Below, one piece after another: positions 9,481 to 17,861 of a stretch of DNA of 64,000 nt (its first letter is position 1; each line of letters opens with the position of its first letter). Both the position numbers and the translations under genes were made by a program. The notes under the pieces are model-generated. The model saw only the letters and a program-made list of their open reading frames with translations. It ran no database searches and was not told the origin of the DNA. Source of the DNA: Armatimonadota bacterium (GTDB lineage Bacteria > Sysuimicrobiota > Sysuimicrobiia > Sysuimicrobiales > Kaftiobacteriaceae); NCBI GenBank assembly GCA_031459765.1, contig JAVKHY010000004.1:186001-250000 (forward strand). Direction: 5' to 3'.

Positions 9481-10947
9481 ATGCAGGAGTCCTCTGACGG
9501 CAAGTGGGTTCAGGTGGCGGAGAACCGCTGGCGGCGCATCAACCGGCGGGAGTTCCTCAAGCTCACCGCGGGCGCTGCGGGGGCGGCGGCCGCCGCCGGA
9601 AGTTTCGGGTCCCTGCTGACGACCGTCGTCCGCGCCCAGCAGCGCGAGCTGCGGATCATGACCTGGAGTCACTTCGTTCCCGCCTTCGACGCCTGGTTCG
9701 ACCCGTGGGCGGAACGGTGGGGACAGAGCAAGAACATCCGGGTCACCGTGGACCATATCTCCTTTGCCGACATCGTGCCGCGGGCCAACGCGGAGGTGGC
9801 GGCGCAGGCCGGCCACGACCTGTTCTTCTTCCTCTCGCCGCCGTCGGCGTTCGAGCAGCAGGTGCTCGACCTCAGCGACATCAACCGGGAAGCGGAACGG
9901 CGCTACGGCCCCATGGTGCCCCTGGTCCGCAAGAGCACCTACAACGCCAATACACGGAAGTTCTTCGGCTTCTCCGACAACTGGGTGCCGGATCCGGGCG
10001 ACTACCTGAAAAGCGTCTGGACGGCGGTGGGGTTCCCCAACGGGCCGGCCTCCTGGGACGACCTGCTCACCGGCGGCCGCCGGATCAAGGAGCGCTTCCG
10101 CGAGATCCAGATCCCCATCGGCATCGGATTCTCCCAGGACATCGACTCCAACATGGCCACCCACGCCATCCTGTGGTCCTTCGGAGCCAGCGAGCAGGAC
10201 GCCGACGAGAACGTCACGCTGAACTCCGAGGAGACGATCCGGGCCGTGGAGTTCGGCGCCACGCTGTTCCGGGAGACGATGAACCCGGCGGTGCTGTCCT
10301 GGAACGCGGCCAGCAACAACCAGGCCCTCAACGCCCGGCAGACCAGTTACATCCTGAACTCGATCTCCGCCTACCGCACCGCCCAGGACAACCGCCTGCC
10401 GGTGGCGGACGACATCAACTTCGTCGGCGCGCTGCGCGGCCCGCGGGCCCGCTGGGCCAGCGAGCACGTCATGGGCGTCTGGGTGATCTGGCGGTTCGCC
10501 CGCAACCCCGACAACGCCAAACAGTTCCTGCTGGACCTGGTGGACAACTACCGGGACGCGGTGATCGCCAGCAAGCTCTACAACTTCCCCTCCTTCATGG
10601 GCTCGGTGGCGCCGAAGAGCGTGCCGGTGGCACAGAAGCCCGACGAAGGGCGGAAGTGGGTCCGGGCGGCCGTGCTGAAGGATCCCTTCGGCAGCAACCC
10701 GGTGAACAAACTGGCGGTGCTGGCCGATGCCGAGGCGTGGTCCACGAACCCCGGGCATCCCGGGCCGGCCAACCCGGCGATCGGCGAGATCTTCGACACC
10801 TTCGTCATCCCCGACATGTTCGCCAAGGCGGCCACCGGGCAACTGACGGCGCGGCAGGCCGTGGCGGAAGCCGACCGGCGGGTCAAGGAGATCTTTGCCA
10901 AGTGGCGCCGGCTCGGTCTGGTCGGCGGCGGGGGACGGGATCGCTAG
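9481..10947 (+). CDS. CUT1-type extracellular solute-binding protein with Tat signal
   Basis: 488 aa. It starts at ATG 9481 after a G-rich site and begins with a cytoplasmic stretch, then NRREFLKLTAGAAGAAAAAG, a twin-arginine signal with an Ala-rich hydrophobic core ending near VRAQQ (about residue 45). The mature part starts RELRIMTWSHFVPAFDAWFD, typical of sugar-binding cluster-1 proteins. It is followed by the ATPase and two permeases of the same importer, so it delivers substrate to them at the outer membrane face. The ligand is probably a sugar, oligosaccharide or glycerol-phosphate ester, but specificity is not readable. Confidence 0.9.
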   Translation: MQESSDGKWVQVAENRWRRINRREFLKLTAGAAGAAAAAGSFGSLLTTVVRAQQRELRIMTWSHFVPAFDAWFDPWAERWGQSKNIRVTVDHISFADIVPRANAEVAAQAGHDLFFFLSPPSAFEQQVLDLSDINREAERRYGPMVPLVRKSTYNANTRKFFGFSDNWVPDPGDYLKSVWTAVGFPNGPASWDDLLTGGRRIKERFREIQIPIGIGFSQDIDSNMATHAILWSFGASEQDADENVTLNSEETIRAVEFGATLFRETMNPAVLSWNAASNNQALNARQTSYILNSISAYRTAQDNRLPVADDINFVGALRGPRARWASEHVMGVWVIWRFARNPDNAKQFLLDLVDNYRDAVIASKLYNFPSFMGSVAPKSVPVAQKPDEGRKWVRAAVLKDPFGSNPVNKLAVLADAEAWSTNPGHPGPANPAIGEIFDTFVIPDMFAKAATGQLTARQAVAEADRRVKEIFAKWRRLGLVGGGGRDR

Positions 10948-10975
10948 GCGCCGGTCCAGGCCGTTCGGGGTACGG

Positions 10976-11005
10976 GGGGATAAGGGGCGGGCGGCCCTTA
11001 TCCCC
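10976..11005 (+). terminator. Intercistronic hairpin after the binding-protein gene
   Basis: Perfect 11-bp stem GGGGATAAGGG / CCCTTATCCCC (10976-10986 and 10995-11005) with an 8-base loop and only TTT after it. It sits between the binding-protein gene and the ATPase gene. In other importers such hairpins protect the upstream mRNA or cause partial termination, giving more binding protein than transporter; that role is inferred here. Confidence 0.6.
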
Positions 11006-11029
11006 TTTCGCCCGTCATAGGGAGCGTCC

Positions 11030-12070
11030 ATGGGATACGTTGAAACGCGAAACCTCCAGAAGCACTTCGGCGAGGTGCGCGCCGTCGACGGCGTAGACCT
11101 CGACGTCAGGGAAGGAGAACTCCTCGTCCTCCTCGGTCCCTCCGGCTGCGGGAAGACGACGCTGATGCGGATGATCGCCGGGCTGGAGCAGCCCACGGCG
11201 GGGGAGATCTACATCGCGGGGGAGCTCGTGGATCAGGACGTCCCCCCGCGGGCCCGCGGGATCGCCATGGTCTTCCAGAGCTACGCCCTCTACCCGCACA
11301 AGACGGCGTTCCAGAACATCGCCTTCCCCCTGGAAGCCCTGGGGAAGCCGCGGGAGGAGATCAAACGCTCCGTGGACTGGAGCGCCGGGATGTTCGGCAT
11401 CCGGCACCTGCTGGGTCGTCGGCCCCGCCAGCTCTCCGGCGGGGAGCGCCAGCGCGTTGCCCTGGCCCGCTCCGTCGTGCGCCAGCCGCGGGTGTTCCTC
11501 TTTGACGAGCCGCTCAGCAACCTCGACGCCCAGCTGCGGGCCGTGGCCCGGTTCGAGCTCAAACAGTTCCAGCGCCAGATCGGCACGACCACCATCTACG
11601 TGACCCACGACCAGATCGAGGCCATGGGGCTGGGCGACCGCATCGCGGTGATGAACAAGGGGAAGGTGCGGCAGATCGGGACGCCGCGGGAGGTCTACGA
11701 CTACCCCGCCGATACCTTCGTCGCCACCTTCCTCGGCTCGCCCCCGATGAACCTGGTCCCCCGCGATGTCCGCACGATCCTCGGATTTCGACCGGAGGCG
11801 TTCCTCCCCAGGAGCGCCTACCCCGAGGAGGTCCCGGTGGAGACCTTCCAGTTCCGGGTGCGCGAGGTGGAGCACCTGGGATCCGACCGGCTGGTCTACG
11901 GCACGCTGGAGGGCGGCTATCCGCCCGATGTCACGGTGATCTCGAACATTCCCTCGACGATCACGCTGCCCATCACCGACGGGGAACTGTATCCCTTCGC
12001 CGTGGCCCGGTCGCACCTGCGGACCTTTGATGCCCAGTCCGGCCTGCGGCGAGACGACCGTGCTGCGTAG
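11030..12070 (+). CDS. CUT1 ABC importer ATPase (UgpC/MalK type)
   Basis: 346 aa. Walker A GPSGCGKTT (about residues 37-45), signature LSGGERQRVALARS, Walker B VFLFDEPLSNLDA and switch His in YVTHDQIEAMGLGDRIAVM are all intact. The C-terminal regulatory segment after GSPPMNLVPRD is shorter than in typical MalK proteins: it goes almost directly to ILGFRPEAFLP, dropping roughly one strand-loop unit. ATG 11030 follows a GGGAGCG site. It overlaps the first permease gene. It powers import of the solute bound by the preceding binding protein; regulation through the shortened domain may differ. Confidence 0.94.
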   Translation: MGYVETRNLQKHFGEVRAVDGVDLDVREGELLVLLGPSGCGKTTLMRMIAGLEQPTAGEIYIAGELVDQDVPPRARGIAMVFQSYALYPHKTAFQNIAFPLEALGKPREEIKRSVDWSAGMFGIRHLLGRRPRQLSGGERQRVALARSVVRQPRVFLFDEPLSNLDAQLRAVARFELKQFQRQIGTTTIYVTHDQIEAMGLGDRIAVMNKGKVRQIGTPREVYDYPADTFVATFLGSPPMNLVPRDVRTILGFRPEAFLPRSAYPEEVPVETFQFRVREVEHLGSDRLVYGTLEGGYPPDVTVISNIPSTITLPITDGELYPFAVARSHLRTFDAQSGLRRDDRAA

Positions 12071-12998
12071 GGAAGCCCACCCCGCCGTGGCTCCGGCGGT
12101 GATCTTCCGCCGGCGGACCCTGGCCGACCGTGAGGAGGTGCTGGGCCGGATCATGCTGGCCCCGGCCCTGATCTACGTGATCGTCCTGGTGGCCGCCCCG
12201 CTGCTCCTGGCCGTCCTGCTCAGCTTCAGCGCCTCGTTTTCCGGTAGCCTGGAGTTCCGCTGGATCGGGCTGCGCAACTTCGCCACCATCATCCGCGATC
12301 CCCAGTTCCACCTCGCCCTGCGCAACACCACGCTCTTCACCATCATCTCCCAGATCCTGGTGATGATCCTGGCCGTGACCGCGGCGCACGTCCTGGATGC
12401 GGCCTTCCTCGGCCGGCGGGTGGTGCGGTTCCTCCTGCTGCTGCCCTGGGCCGTGCCGGTCTCCCTGGCCGCCATGGCCTGGACCTGGATCTTCGACTCC
12501 ACCTTCAGCGTGATCAACTGGACGCTCAAGGTGGCCGGGCTGCTGGACGGCTGGTTCTACTGGTTCGGAGACCCGACCCTGGCCATGATTGCGATCATCA
12601 CCGTGCACGTCTGGCGGATGTTCCCCTTCGCCACGGTGATCGTCCTGGCCGGGATGACCGCCGTCCCCCAGGACATCCGGGAGGCAGCCGTGATCGACGG
12701 CGCCTCCTTCTGGCGGCGTCTGTTCCAGGTTCAGCTGCCGCTGCTGTTGCCCATCGTCACCGTCGCCGTGCTCTTCGGCGTCGTCTTCACCTCCACCGAC
12801 CTGGGCGTGGTCTGGCTGCTGACCCGCGGGGGGCCGTACAACAGCACCCACGTCCTGCCCACCCTGGCCTTCCAGCGGGGCATTCTGGGCGCCAACCTGG
12901 GGGAGGGGGCCAGCATCGCCATCTTCCTGCTCCCCGTGCTCCTCGTGGCCGCGGTGGGCATGCTGCGCGTGGCCCGCCGCACGGAGGTGGGGACGTGA
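12030..12998 (+). CDS. CUT1 ABC importer permease 1 (UgpA/MalF type)
   Basis: About 322 aa with six predicted membrane spans beginning near LAPALIYVIVLVAAPLLLAV. The cytoplasmic EAA loop, which docks on the ATPase, reads REAAVIDGASFWRRLFQ and is followed by LPLLLPIVTVAV. The start is ambiguous: ATG 12030 or GTG 12060, both overlapping the end of the ATPase gene and neither with a strong ribosome site. It couples to the second permease by a GTGA overlap. It forms the translocation pore with that subunit. Confidence 0.92.
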   Translation: MPSPACGETTVLRREAHPAVAPAVIFRRRTLADREEVLGRIMLAPALIYVIVLVAAPLLLAVLLSFSASFSGSLEFRWIGLRNFATIIRDPQFHLALRNTTLFTIISQILVMILAVTAAHVLDAAFLGRRVVRFLLLLPWAVPVSLAAMAWTWIFDSTFSVINWTLKVAGLLDGWFYWFGDPTLAMIAIITVHVWRMFPFATVIVLAGMTAVPQDIREAAVIDGASFWRRLFQVQLPLLLPIVTVAVLFGVVFTSTDLGVVWLLTRGGPYNSTHVLPTLAFQRGILGANLGEGASIAIFLLPVLLVAAVGMLRVARRTEVGT

Positions 12999-13858
12999 GG
13001 CGCCGTCGGGTGCTCCGGGTCGTCAAGCGGATCCTGGTGTACGGGGCGGCCCTGCTGTTCACGGTGTTCGCCATCTTTCCCTTCTACTGGATGCTGCTCA
13101 CCTCGTTCAAGACCAATCGCGATCTCTACGTCGGGGCCACCGACCTGGGCCACATCCCCTGGATCTTCAACGAGGCGCCGACGCTGCAGCATGTCCGGCT
13201 GCTCTTCTTCGGCACACCCTACCTGGTCTGGGTGCGCAACACCGTGCTCATCGGCGCGGCCGTGGTGCTGATCACACTGGTCTGCGCCGTGCCGGCCGGC
13301 TACAGCCTGGCCCGGCTCACCGGCCGCTGGGGCGAGCGGCTGGGCATCGGCATCTTCCTCACCTACCTGGTCCCGTCCACCTTGCTGTTCATCCCCTTTG
13401 CGCGGGTCATCGCCCTCCTGGGGCTGCAGAACACGCCGTGGGCCCTGATCCTGATCTATCCCACCTTCACCATTCCCTTCTGCACCTGGTTGTTGATGGG
13501 TTTCTTCCGCTCCATCCCGCGGGACATCGAGGAGCAGGGCATGATCGACGGCTACAGCCGGTGGGGCGTGATCCGGGTCATCGTCCTCCCCCTGGCCGTC
13601 TCCGGGATCCTCACCGCCGTCATCTTCGCCTTCACTTTGGTTCTGCAGGAGTTCGTCTACGCCCTGACCTTCATCAGCTCGGTGGGGAAGATGACGGTGA
13701 GCCTGGGGGTGCCGGTGGCCCTCGTACGCGGCGACGTCTTCTACTGGGGATCGCTGATGGCCGCCGCCCTCATCACCAGCGTGCCCATCGCCGTCGTCTA
13801 CAACCTGTTCATCGACCGCTTCATCGCCGGGCTCACCGCCGGCGCGGTCAAGGGCTAG
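12995..13858 (+). CDS. CUT1 ABC importer permease 2 (UgpE/MalG type)
   Basis: 287 aa with six membrane spans. The EAA loop is IEEQGMIDGYSRWGVIRVI followed by LPLAVSGILTAVIFAF, slightly divergent because the conserved second Ala is Gln. GTG 12995 overlaps the upstream stop codon. It pairs with permease 1 in the inner membrane. The following ABC-2 ATPase gene begins within 10 bases of its stop, so the exporter genes may be read on the same transcript. Confidence 0.92.
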   Translation: MRRRRVLRVVKRILVYGAALLFTVFAIFPFYWMLLTSFKTNRDLYVGATDLGHIPWIFNEAPTLQHVRLLFFGTPYLVWVRNTVLIGAAVVLITLVCAVPAGYSLARLTGRWGERLGIGIFLTYLVPSTLLFIPFARVIALLGLQNTPWALILIYPTFTIPFCTWLLMGFFRSIPRDIEEQGMIDGYSRWGVIRVIVLPLAVSGILTAVIFAFTLVLQEFVYALTFISSVGKMTVSLGVPVALVRGDVFYWGSLMAAALITSVPIAVVYNLFIDRFIAGLTAGAVKG

Positions 13859-13867
13859 GCGATCGCC

Positions 13868-14611
13868 CTGGACGTCGTCATCCGGGTCGCGAATCTGCGC
13901 AAGGTGTTTGGTCCCACGGTCGCCGTGGACGGGATCTCCTTCCAGGTGCGTCGGGGCGAACTGTTGGGATTCCTCGGACCGAACGGCGCCGGCAAGACGA
14001 CGACCATCGCCATGCTCCTGGGCCTCATCGCCCCCACCGCCGGGACCGTGCACCTCCTCGGCCTCCCGATGCCCGCCCGCCGCGGGGCGATCCTCGGGCG
14101 GGTGAACTTCTCCTCGCCCTACGTGGCGCTGCCCTACGACCTCCTGGTCTGGGAGAACCTCGTGGTCTTCAGCCACCTCTACGGGGTCGGCCACTACCGG
14201 CGGAAAATCGAGGAACTCGCCGGCCTGTTCGGCGTCACCCACCTGCTCCACCGCCGCACCGGCAGTCTCTCCTCCGGCGAGACGGCCCGCGTCAACCTGG
14301 TCAAAGCCTTTCTCAACGATCCCGAGATCCTGTTCCTGGACGAGCCCACCGCCGCCCTGGACCCCGAGGCCGCCGACACCGTCCGTGCCCTGTTACTCCG
14401 GCAGCGGGAGCGGGCCGGCCTGACCATCTTCTACACCTCGCACAACATGCGGGAAGTCCAGCGCCTGAGCACGCGCATCATCTTCCTGCACCGCGGGCGG
14501 GTGCTGGCCGACGGCCCCGCCGAGGAGGTGGTGCGGCAGTACGGGAAGACCGACCTGGAGGAGTTCTTCGTCGCTCTGGCCCGCTCCGAGCGAGCCGGTC
14601 AGCCGCCGTGA
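13868..14611 (+). CDS. ABC-2 exporter ATPase subunit
   Basis: About 247 aa. Walker A GPNGAGKTT, a signature region LSSGETARVNLVKAFL and Walker B ILFLDEPTAALDP are present; the signature SSGE is a conservative variant of SGGQ. The conserved first strand (VIRVANLRKVFG) lies upstream of the first standard start codon, GTG 13904. In that upstream frame the only near-cognate start is CTG 13868, with no ATG, GTG or TTG before the stop at 13856. I therefore extend to CTG 13868, with GTG 13904 as the conservative alternative. It pairs with the permease that follows; cargo (drug, lipid or polysaccharide) unknown. Confidence 0.88.
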   Translation: MDVVIRVANLRKVFGPTVAVDGISFQVRRGELLGFLGPNGAGKTTTIAMLLGLIAPTAGTVHLLGLPMPARRGAILGRVNFSSPYVALPYDLLVWENLVVFSHLYGVGHYRRKIEELAGLFGVTHLLHRRTGSLSSGETARVNLVKAFLNDPEILFLDEPTAALDPEAADTVRALLLRQRERAGLTIFYTSHNMREVQRLSTRIIFLHRGRVLADGPAEEVVRQYGKTDLEEFFVALARSERAGQPP

Positions 14612-15396
14612 GCGCCCGACGGGTGTGGGCCCTGGTCCTGCGGCAGGTCTACGTGATCCGGCGCAGCTTCGCCCGGATCACCGACCTGTTCTACTGGCCG
14701 CTGGTGGACCTGTTCTTCTTCGGCTTTCTCTCCCTCTACCTCGGCCGCCGCCAGGGGGGCGCCGCCCTAGTCGGCCTGCTGCTGGGCGCGCTCATCCTCT
14801 GGGACATCTTCTTCCGCGTGCAGCAGGGGATCTCGGTCTCGTTCCTGATGGAGCTGTGGACCCGCAACTTCGTGAACCTCTTCGTCACGCCGATCACCGT
14901 TTCTGAGTTCCTACTGGCGATGATGCTGTGGGGGGTGGGCAAAATTCTGATCACGGCCACCCTGATGACGGTCCTGGCGCTGCTCTTGTACGGGTTCAAC
15001 CTCTTCACCCTGGGCCTGGGCCTGGTGCCGCTGATCACCGGGTTGATCCTTTTCGCCTGGGCGGTGGGGACCATCATCACGGCGATCATCCTGCGCTACG
15101 GGCAGAGCGCCGAGACGCTGGCCTGGAGTCTGGCGTTCCTGTTCCAGCCCTTCGGCGCGGTGTTCTTCCCCCTGTCGGTGTATCCGCAGTGGCTGGCCCG
15201 GGTCCTGCTGCTCCTGCCGCTCCCCCACCTCTTCGAGGGGATGCGGGCCGTCCTGGCCGGAGGGCCGTTTCCGGTGCGCCACCTGGCCTGGGCGTTCGGT
15301 CTGGACGCCGTCTACCTGGCGGTGGCCTTCGCCTTCTTCGGCTACATGTTCGCCCAGGCGCGCGCCCGGGGGTTGCTCCTCAAGCTCCAGGAATGA
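14608..15396 (+). CDS. ABC-2 type exporter permease
   Basis: 262 aa, about six membrane spans, ABC2_membrane type. The N-terminal amphipathic stretch RRVWALVLRQVYVIRRSFAR precedes the first span, and the FQPFGAVFFPLSVYPQWLARV region before the last spans matches the conserved ABC-2 signature. GTG 14608 overlaps the ATPase stop by GTGA, so the subunits are made together. No substrate clue lies in the neighbourhood; the next gene is a small XRE-like regulator. Confidence 0.9.
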   Translation: MSARRVWALVLRQVYVIRRSFARITDLFYWPLVDLFFFGFLSLYLGRRQGGAALVGLLLGALILWDIFFRVQQGISVSFLMELWTRNFVNLFVTPITVSEFLLAMMLWGVGKILITATLMTVLALLLYGFNLFTLGLGLVPLITGLILFAWAVGTIITAIILRYGQSAETLAWSLAFLFQPFGAVFFPLSVYPQWLARVLLLLPLPHLFEGMRAVLAGGPFPVRHLAWAFGLDAVYLAVAFAFFGYMFAQARARGLLLKLQE

Positions 15397-15441
15397 CAGG
15401 GACGGGCAGGGCGCCCGGCGGGGTCACAGAATCGTCTTCTC

Positions 15442-15906
15442 GTGTCCCGCCGCCGCCCCCGTCCCCGCCCCGAGGCGGACGCCATCCGGGCCTTCGGCGC
15501 CTACATCCGCCTGCTGCGGGAGCACGCCTCCGCGGCGGGCCGCGGCAACACGCTGCGCCAGCTGGCCCGGGAGACCGGCATCGCCCCCAGCGTGCTCAGC
15601 CGCGGCGAACGGGGCCTGCAGGACCTGCGGCGGTCCGACTACCTGGACCGCCTGGCCCCCCACCTCGGCGTCCGCCCGTCGGTGTTGCGGCGCGTGGCGG
15701 CCTCGATCTCGGGGCAGGACCTCCTGCGGGTGCGCCCCCTCCGGAGCACAGACGACACCTCCGGCCTGCCCGTCCGCGCGGCGCAGGCGATCCTGTGGGC
15801 CCGCCTGCGCCGCGAAGTCGACGCGCTGCGGGAGGCGCCTCCGGAGACCCTGGAGGCCGTGCTGGCCTACCTGGAGTTCCTGGCCCTGCGCAAAGGGAAC
15901 CGCTGA
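15442..15906 (+). CDS. XRE-family HTH protein
   Basis: 154 aa, GTG start. Residues about 18-72 form a Cro/C1-type helix-turn-helix: LRQLARETGIAPSVLSRGER is the HTH core. The C-terminal half is helical (RLRREVDALREAPPETLEAV) and could be a dimerisation or effector part. The N-terminus is strongly basic. It probably binds DNA; whether it regulates the upstream exporter genes or the following SRPBCC gene is unknown. Confidence 0.75.
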   Translation: MSRRRPRPRPEADAIRAFGAYIRLLREHASAAGRGNTLRQLARETGIAPSVLSRGERGLQDLRRSDYLDRLAPHLGVRPSVLRRVAASISGQDLLRVRPLRSTDDTSGLPVRAAQAILWARLRREVDALREAPPETLEAVLAYLEFLALRKGNR

Positions 15907-15940
15907 CCCGCCGCCGTAGGTAGTAGGGCGGCGGTATGGT

Positions 15941-16435
15941 ATGGCGGATGTCTCGGCGACGATGATCATCAAGGCCCCGCTGGAGCAGGTCTACCGCGTG
16001 GCCAAGGACGTGGAGCGATTTCCGGAGTTCATGCCGGACGTGGAGTCGATCCGCGTGCTGGAGCGGACGGAAGACGGCACCGTGACGGAGTGGGTCGGCC
16101 TGGTGCAGGGTCGGAAGGTACGCTGGGTTGAGGAAGACCACTGGGACGACGCCGGCCACCGCTGCGCGTTCCGGCAGCGGGAAGGGGACTTCTCCCGGTA
16201 CGAAGGGATCTGGCGGTTTGAAGCCGTCCCGGAGGGGACCCGCACCACGCTCGATCTCTCCTATGAGATGGACCTGCCCCTGGCCGGGCCGCTGCTCAGC
16301 AGCCTTCTCAAGGTGCTGGTCCGAAAGAACCTGGAGAGCATGCTCACCGCGCTGAAACACCAGCTGGAGGGAACACACCAACCGGGGGGTTCCCGGTCGG
16401 CAACCCCTGAAGGGAGAACCCCTCGCACATCCTGA
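15941..16435 (+). CDS. SRPBCC (START/polyketide-cyclase-like) protein
   Basis: 164 aa. The opening VSATMIIKAPLEQVYRVAKDVERFPEFMPD is characteristic of the Coq10/polyketide-cyclase SRPBCC fold, a hydrophobic ligand pocket. The final helix LLSSLLKVLVRKNLESMLTALK is the long C-terminal helix of the fold, followed by a disordered tail. It may bind a lipid, quinone or similar ligand. It is followed after 12 bases by a 46-aa membrane protein gene and a terminator, suggesting the two end one operon. Confidence 0.78.
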   Translation: MADVSATMIIKAPLEQVYRVAKDVERFPEFMPDVESIRVLERTEDGTVTEWVGLVQGRKVRWVEEDHWDDAGHRCAFRQREGDFSRYEGIWRFEAVPEGTRTTLDLSYEMDLPLAGPLLSSLLKVLVRKNLESMLTALKHQLEGTHQPGGSRSATPEGRTPRTS

Positions 16436-16447
16436 AGGAGGTGGACG

Positions 16448-16588
16448 ATGGACCCGCTCATTCCGTGGCTGTACGCCCGGCTGCGCCTGCGGCTCGACGA
16501 ACGCGGCCAGTCGGAACTGATCGTCGTGGCGCTGATCATCTTCCTCCTGTGGCTCTTCGTGACGGGCCGGAGGGTCGTCGTCCAATAG
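16448..16588 (+). CDS. 46-aa single-span membrane protein
   Basis: ATG 16448 with a near-perfect AAGGAGG site seven bases upstream. The sequence has an amphipathic basic N-terminus (WLYARLRLRLDERGQ), one span (ELIVVALIIFLLWLFV) and a short basic tail ending VVVQ. The RGQSELI motif before the span is somewhat like Flp-type pilins, but the processing signature is not convincing. A strong terminator follows. Function unknown; the strong ribosome site argues that it is a real gene. Confidence 0.7.
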   Translation: MDPLIPWLYARLRLRLDERGQSELIVVALIIFLLWLFVTGRRVVVQ

Positions 16589-16600
16589 GCGGCGCGCCAC

Positions 16601-16640
16601 AGGCCTCGGGGAGCCGAATCGCTCCCCGAGGCCTTTTTTG
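16601..16640 (+). terminator. Rho-independent terminator
   Basis: Perfect 14-bp stem (16601-16614 with 16621-16634), loop CGAATC, followed by TTTTTT. It ends the operon containing the SRPBCC and small membrane protein genes and insulates the sugar-aminotransferase gene. Confidence 0.93.
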
Positions 16641-16728
16641 CGGGAGGGGAGGGGTACAGAACTCAGAGGACGAGAAAACGCCCGACGGATCGCGGACACT
16701 ATAGGAGGGCGTCAGACACCGGCGCAGG

Positions 16729-17850
16729 ATGAAGACGCGCACACGCAGCATTCCGATTGCCAGGCCGCTGATCACGGACGACGAGAAACGCCGGGTCCTG
16801 GCCGTGCTGGATTCCGGCCGCCTGGTGGCCGGCAACCAGGTGCGGGCCTTCGAGGAGGCCTTTGCCGCCTACCTCGGCCTGCCCTTCGCTGTGGCCACTT
16901 CCTCCGGCACGACCGCCCTCCAGGTCGCCCTCGAGGCGCTGGGCATCGGCCGCGGCGACGCCGTCATCACCACGCCGTTCACCTTTGTCGCCACGGCCAA
17001 CGCCATCCTGTACACTGGCGCCCGCCCCATCTTCGTCGATGTCGACGAGAAGACGGCCAACCTCGACCCGAACCAGGTGGAGGACGCGCTGCGCCGCGAA
17101 GGGGCCAGGGCCGTCCTCCCCGTCCACCTCTACGGTCTGCCCGCCGAGGTCTCCCTGCTGGCGGAGATCGCCCTGCGCCGTGACGCCCTGCTGGTGGAGG
17201 ATTGCGCGCAGGCCCACGGCGCGATGCTCCACGGCCGCAAGGTCGGGACCTTCGGCCAGGCCGCCGTCTTCAGCTTCTACCCGACCAAGAATATGACCAC
17301 GGGCGAGGGCGGGATGGTGGTGACCCCCCGCGAGGAGGTGGCCCGGCGCGCGGCGCTGCTGGTGAATGTGGGGCAGGACGGCGCCGACCCGTACCGCTAC
17401 GAGCAGATCGGCTACAACTACCGGATGACCGAGATCGCCGCCGCGATCGGGCTGGGGCAGCTGCAGCGGTTGGACGAGCAGAACGCCCTCCGCCGGCGCC
17501 ACGCCCAGCGCCTGAGCGCCGGATTGGCCGACCTGGACTGGTTGACGCTTCCGGGAGAACCCCCGGGGTCCCACCACGTGTACAACCAGTACACCGTACG
17601 CGTCGCCGCGGACCGGGACGGCCTGGCCCGCCATCTGGCGGCGCGGGGCATCGCCACGCGGGTCTACTATCCGCAACTCATCCCCCACTCTCCCGCCTAC
17701 CGACGGCTTGGCTATGGCGGGACGTTTCCCGTGGCGGAGAAACTGACGCGCCAGGTGCTGTCGCTGCCGGTGCACCCGGCGCTGGCCGAGGACGACGTGG
17801 ACTGGATCATCGAATCGGTCAGGGCCTTCCCCGGCCCGGGACGGGTCTAG
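16729..17850 (+). CDS. DegT/DnrJ/EryC1 family PLP-dependent sugar aminotransferase
   Basis: 373 aa, full length for the family. The PLP lysine is Lys187 in SFYPTKNMTTGEGG, the phosphate-binding SSGTTALQ is at about 58-65 and the Asp of VEDCAQAHGA is near 158. C-terminal PVHPALAEDD is typical. It transfers an amino group to a nucleotide-linked keto sugar during cell-surface glycan or secondary metabolite synthesis. The partner Gfo/Idh/MocA oxidoreductase follows after 11 bases; such pairs make UDP-diacetamido-type sugars in other bacteria, so that role is plausible but unproven. Confidence 0.9.
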   Translation: MKTRTRSIPIARPLITDDEKRRVLAVLDSGRLVAGNQVRAFEEAFAAYLGLPFAVATSSGTTALQVALEALGIGRGDAVITTPFTFVATANAILYTGARPIFVDVDEKTANLDPNQVEDALRREGARAVLPVHLYGLPAEVSLLAEIALRRDALLVEDCAQAHGAMLHGRKVGTFGQAAVFSFYPTKNMTTGEGGMVVTPREEVARRAALLVNVGQDGADPYRYEQIGYNYRMTEIAAAIGLGQLQRLDEQNALRRRHAQRLSAGLADLDWLTLPGEPPGSHHVYNQYTVRVAADRDGLARHLAARGIATRVYYPQLIPHSPAYRRLGYGGTFPVAEKLTRQVLSLPVHPALAEDDVDWIIESVRAFPGPGRV

Positions 17851-17861
17851 AGGCGCCTCCG

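Noticed and set aside
15905-15935. Inverted GC-rich repeat CCGCCGCC/GGCGGCGG before the SRPBCC gene as terminator
   Set aside because: No T-tract and simple GGC repeats form such hairpins by chance in this genome.
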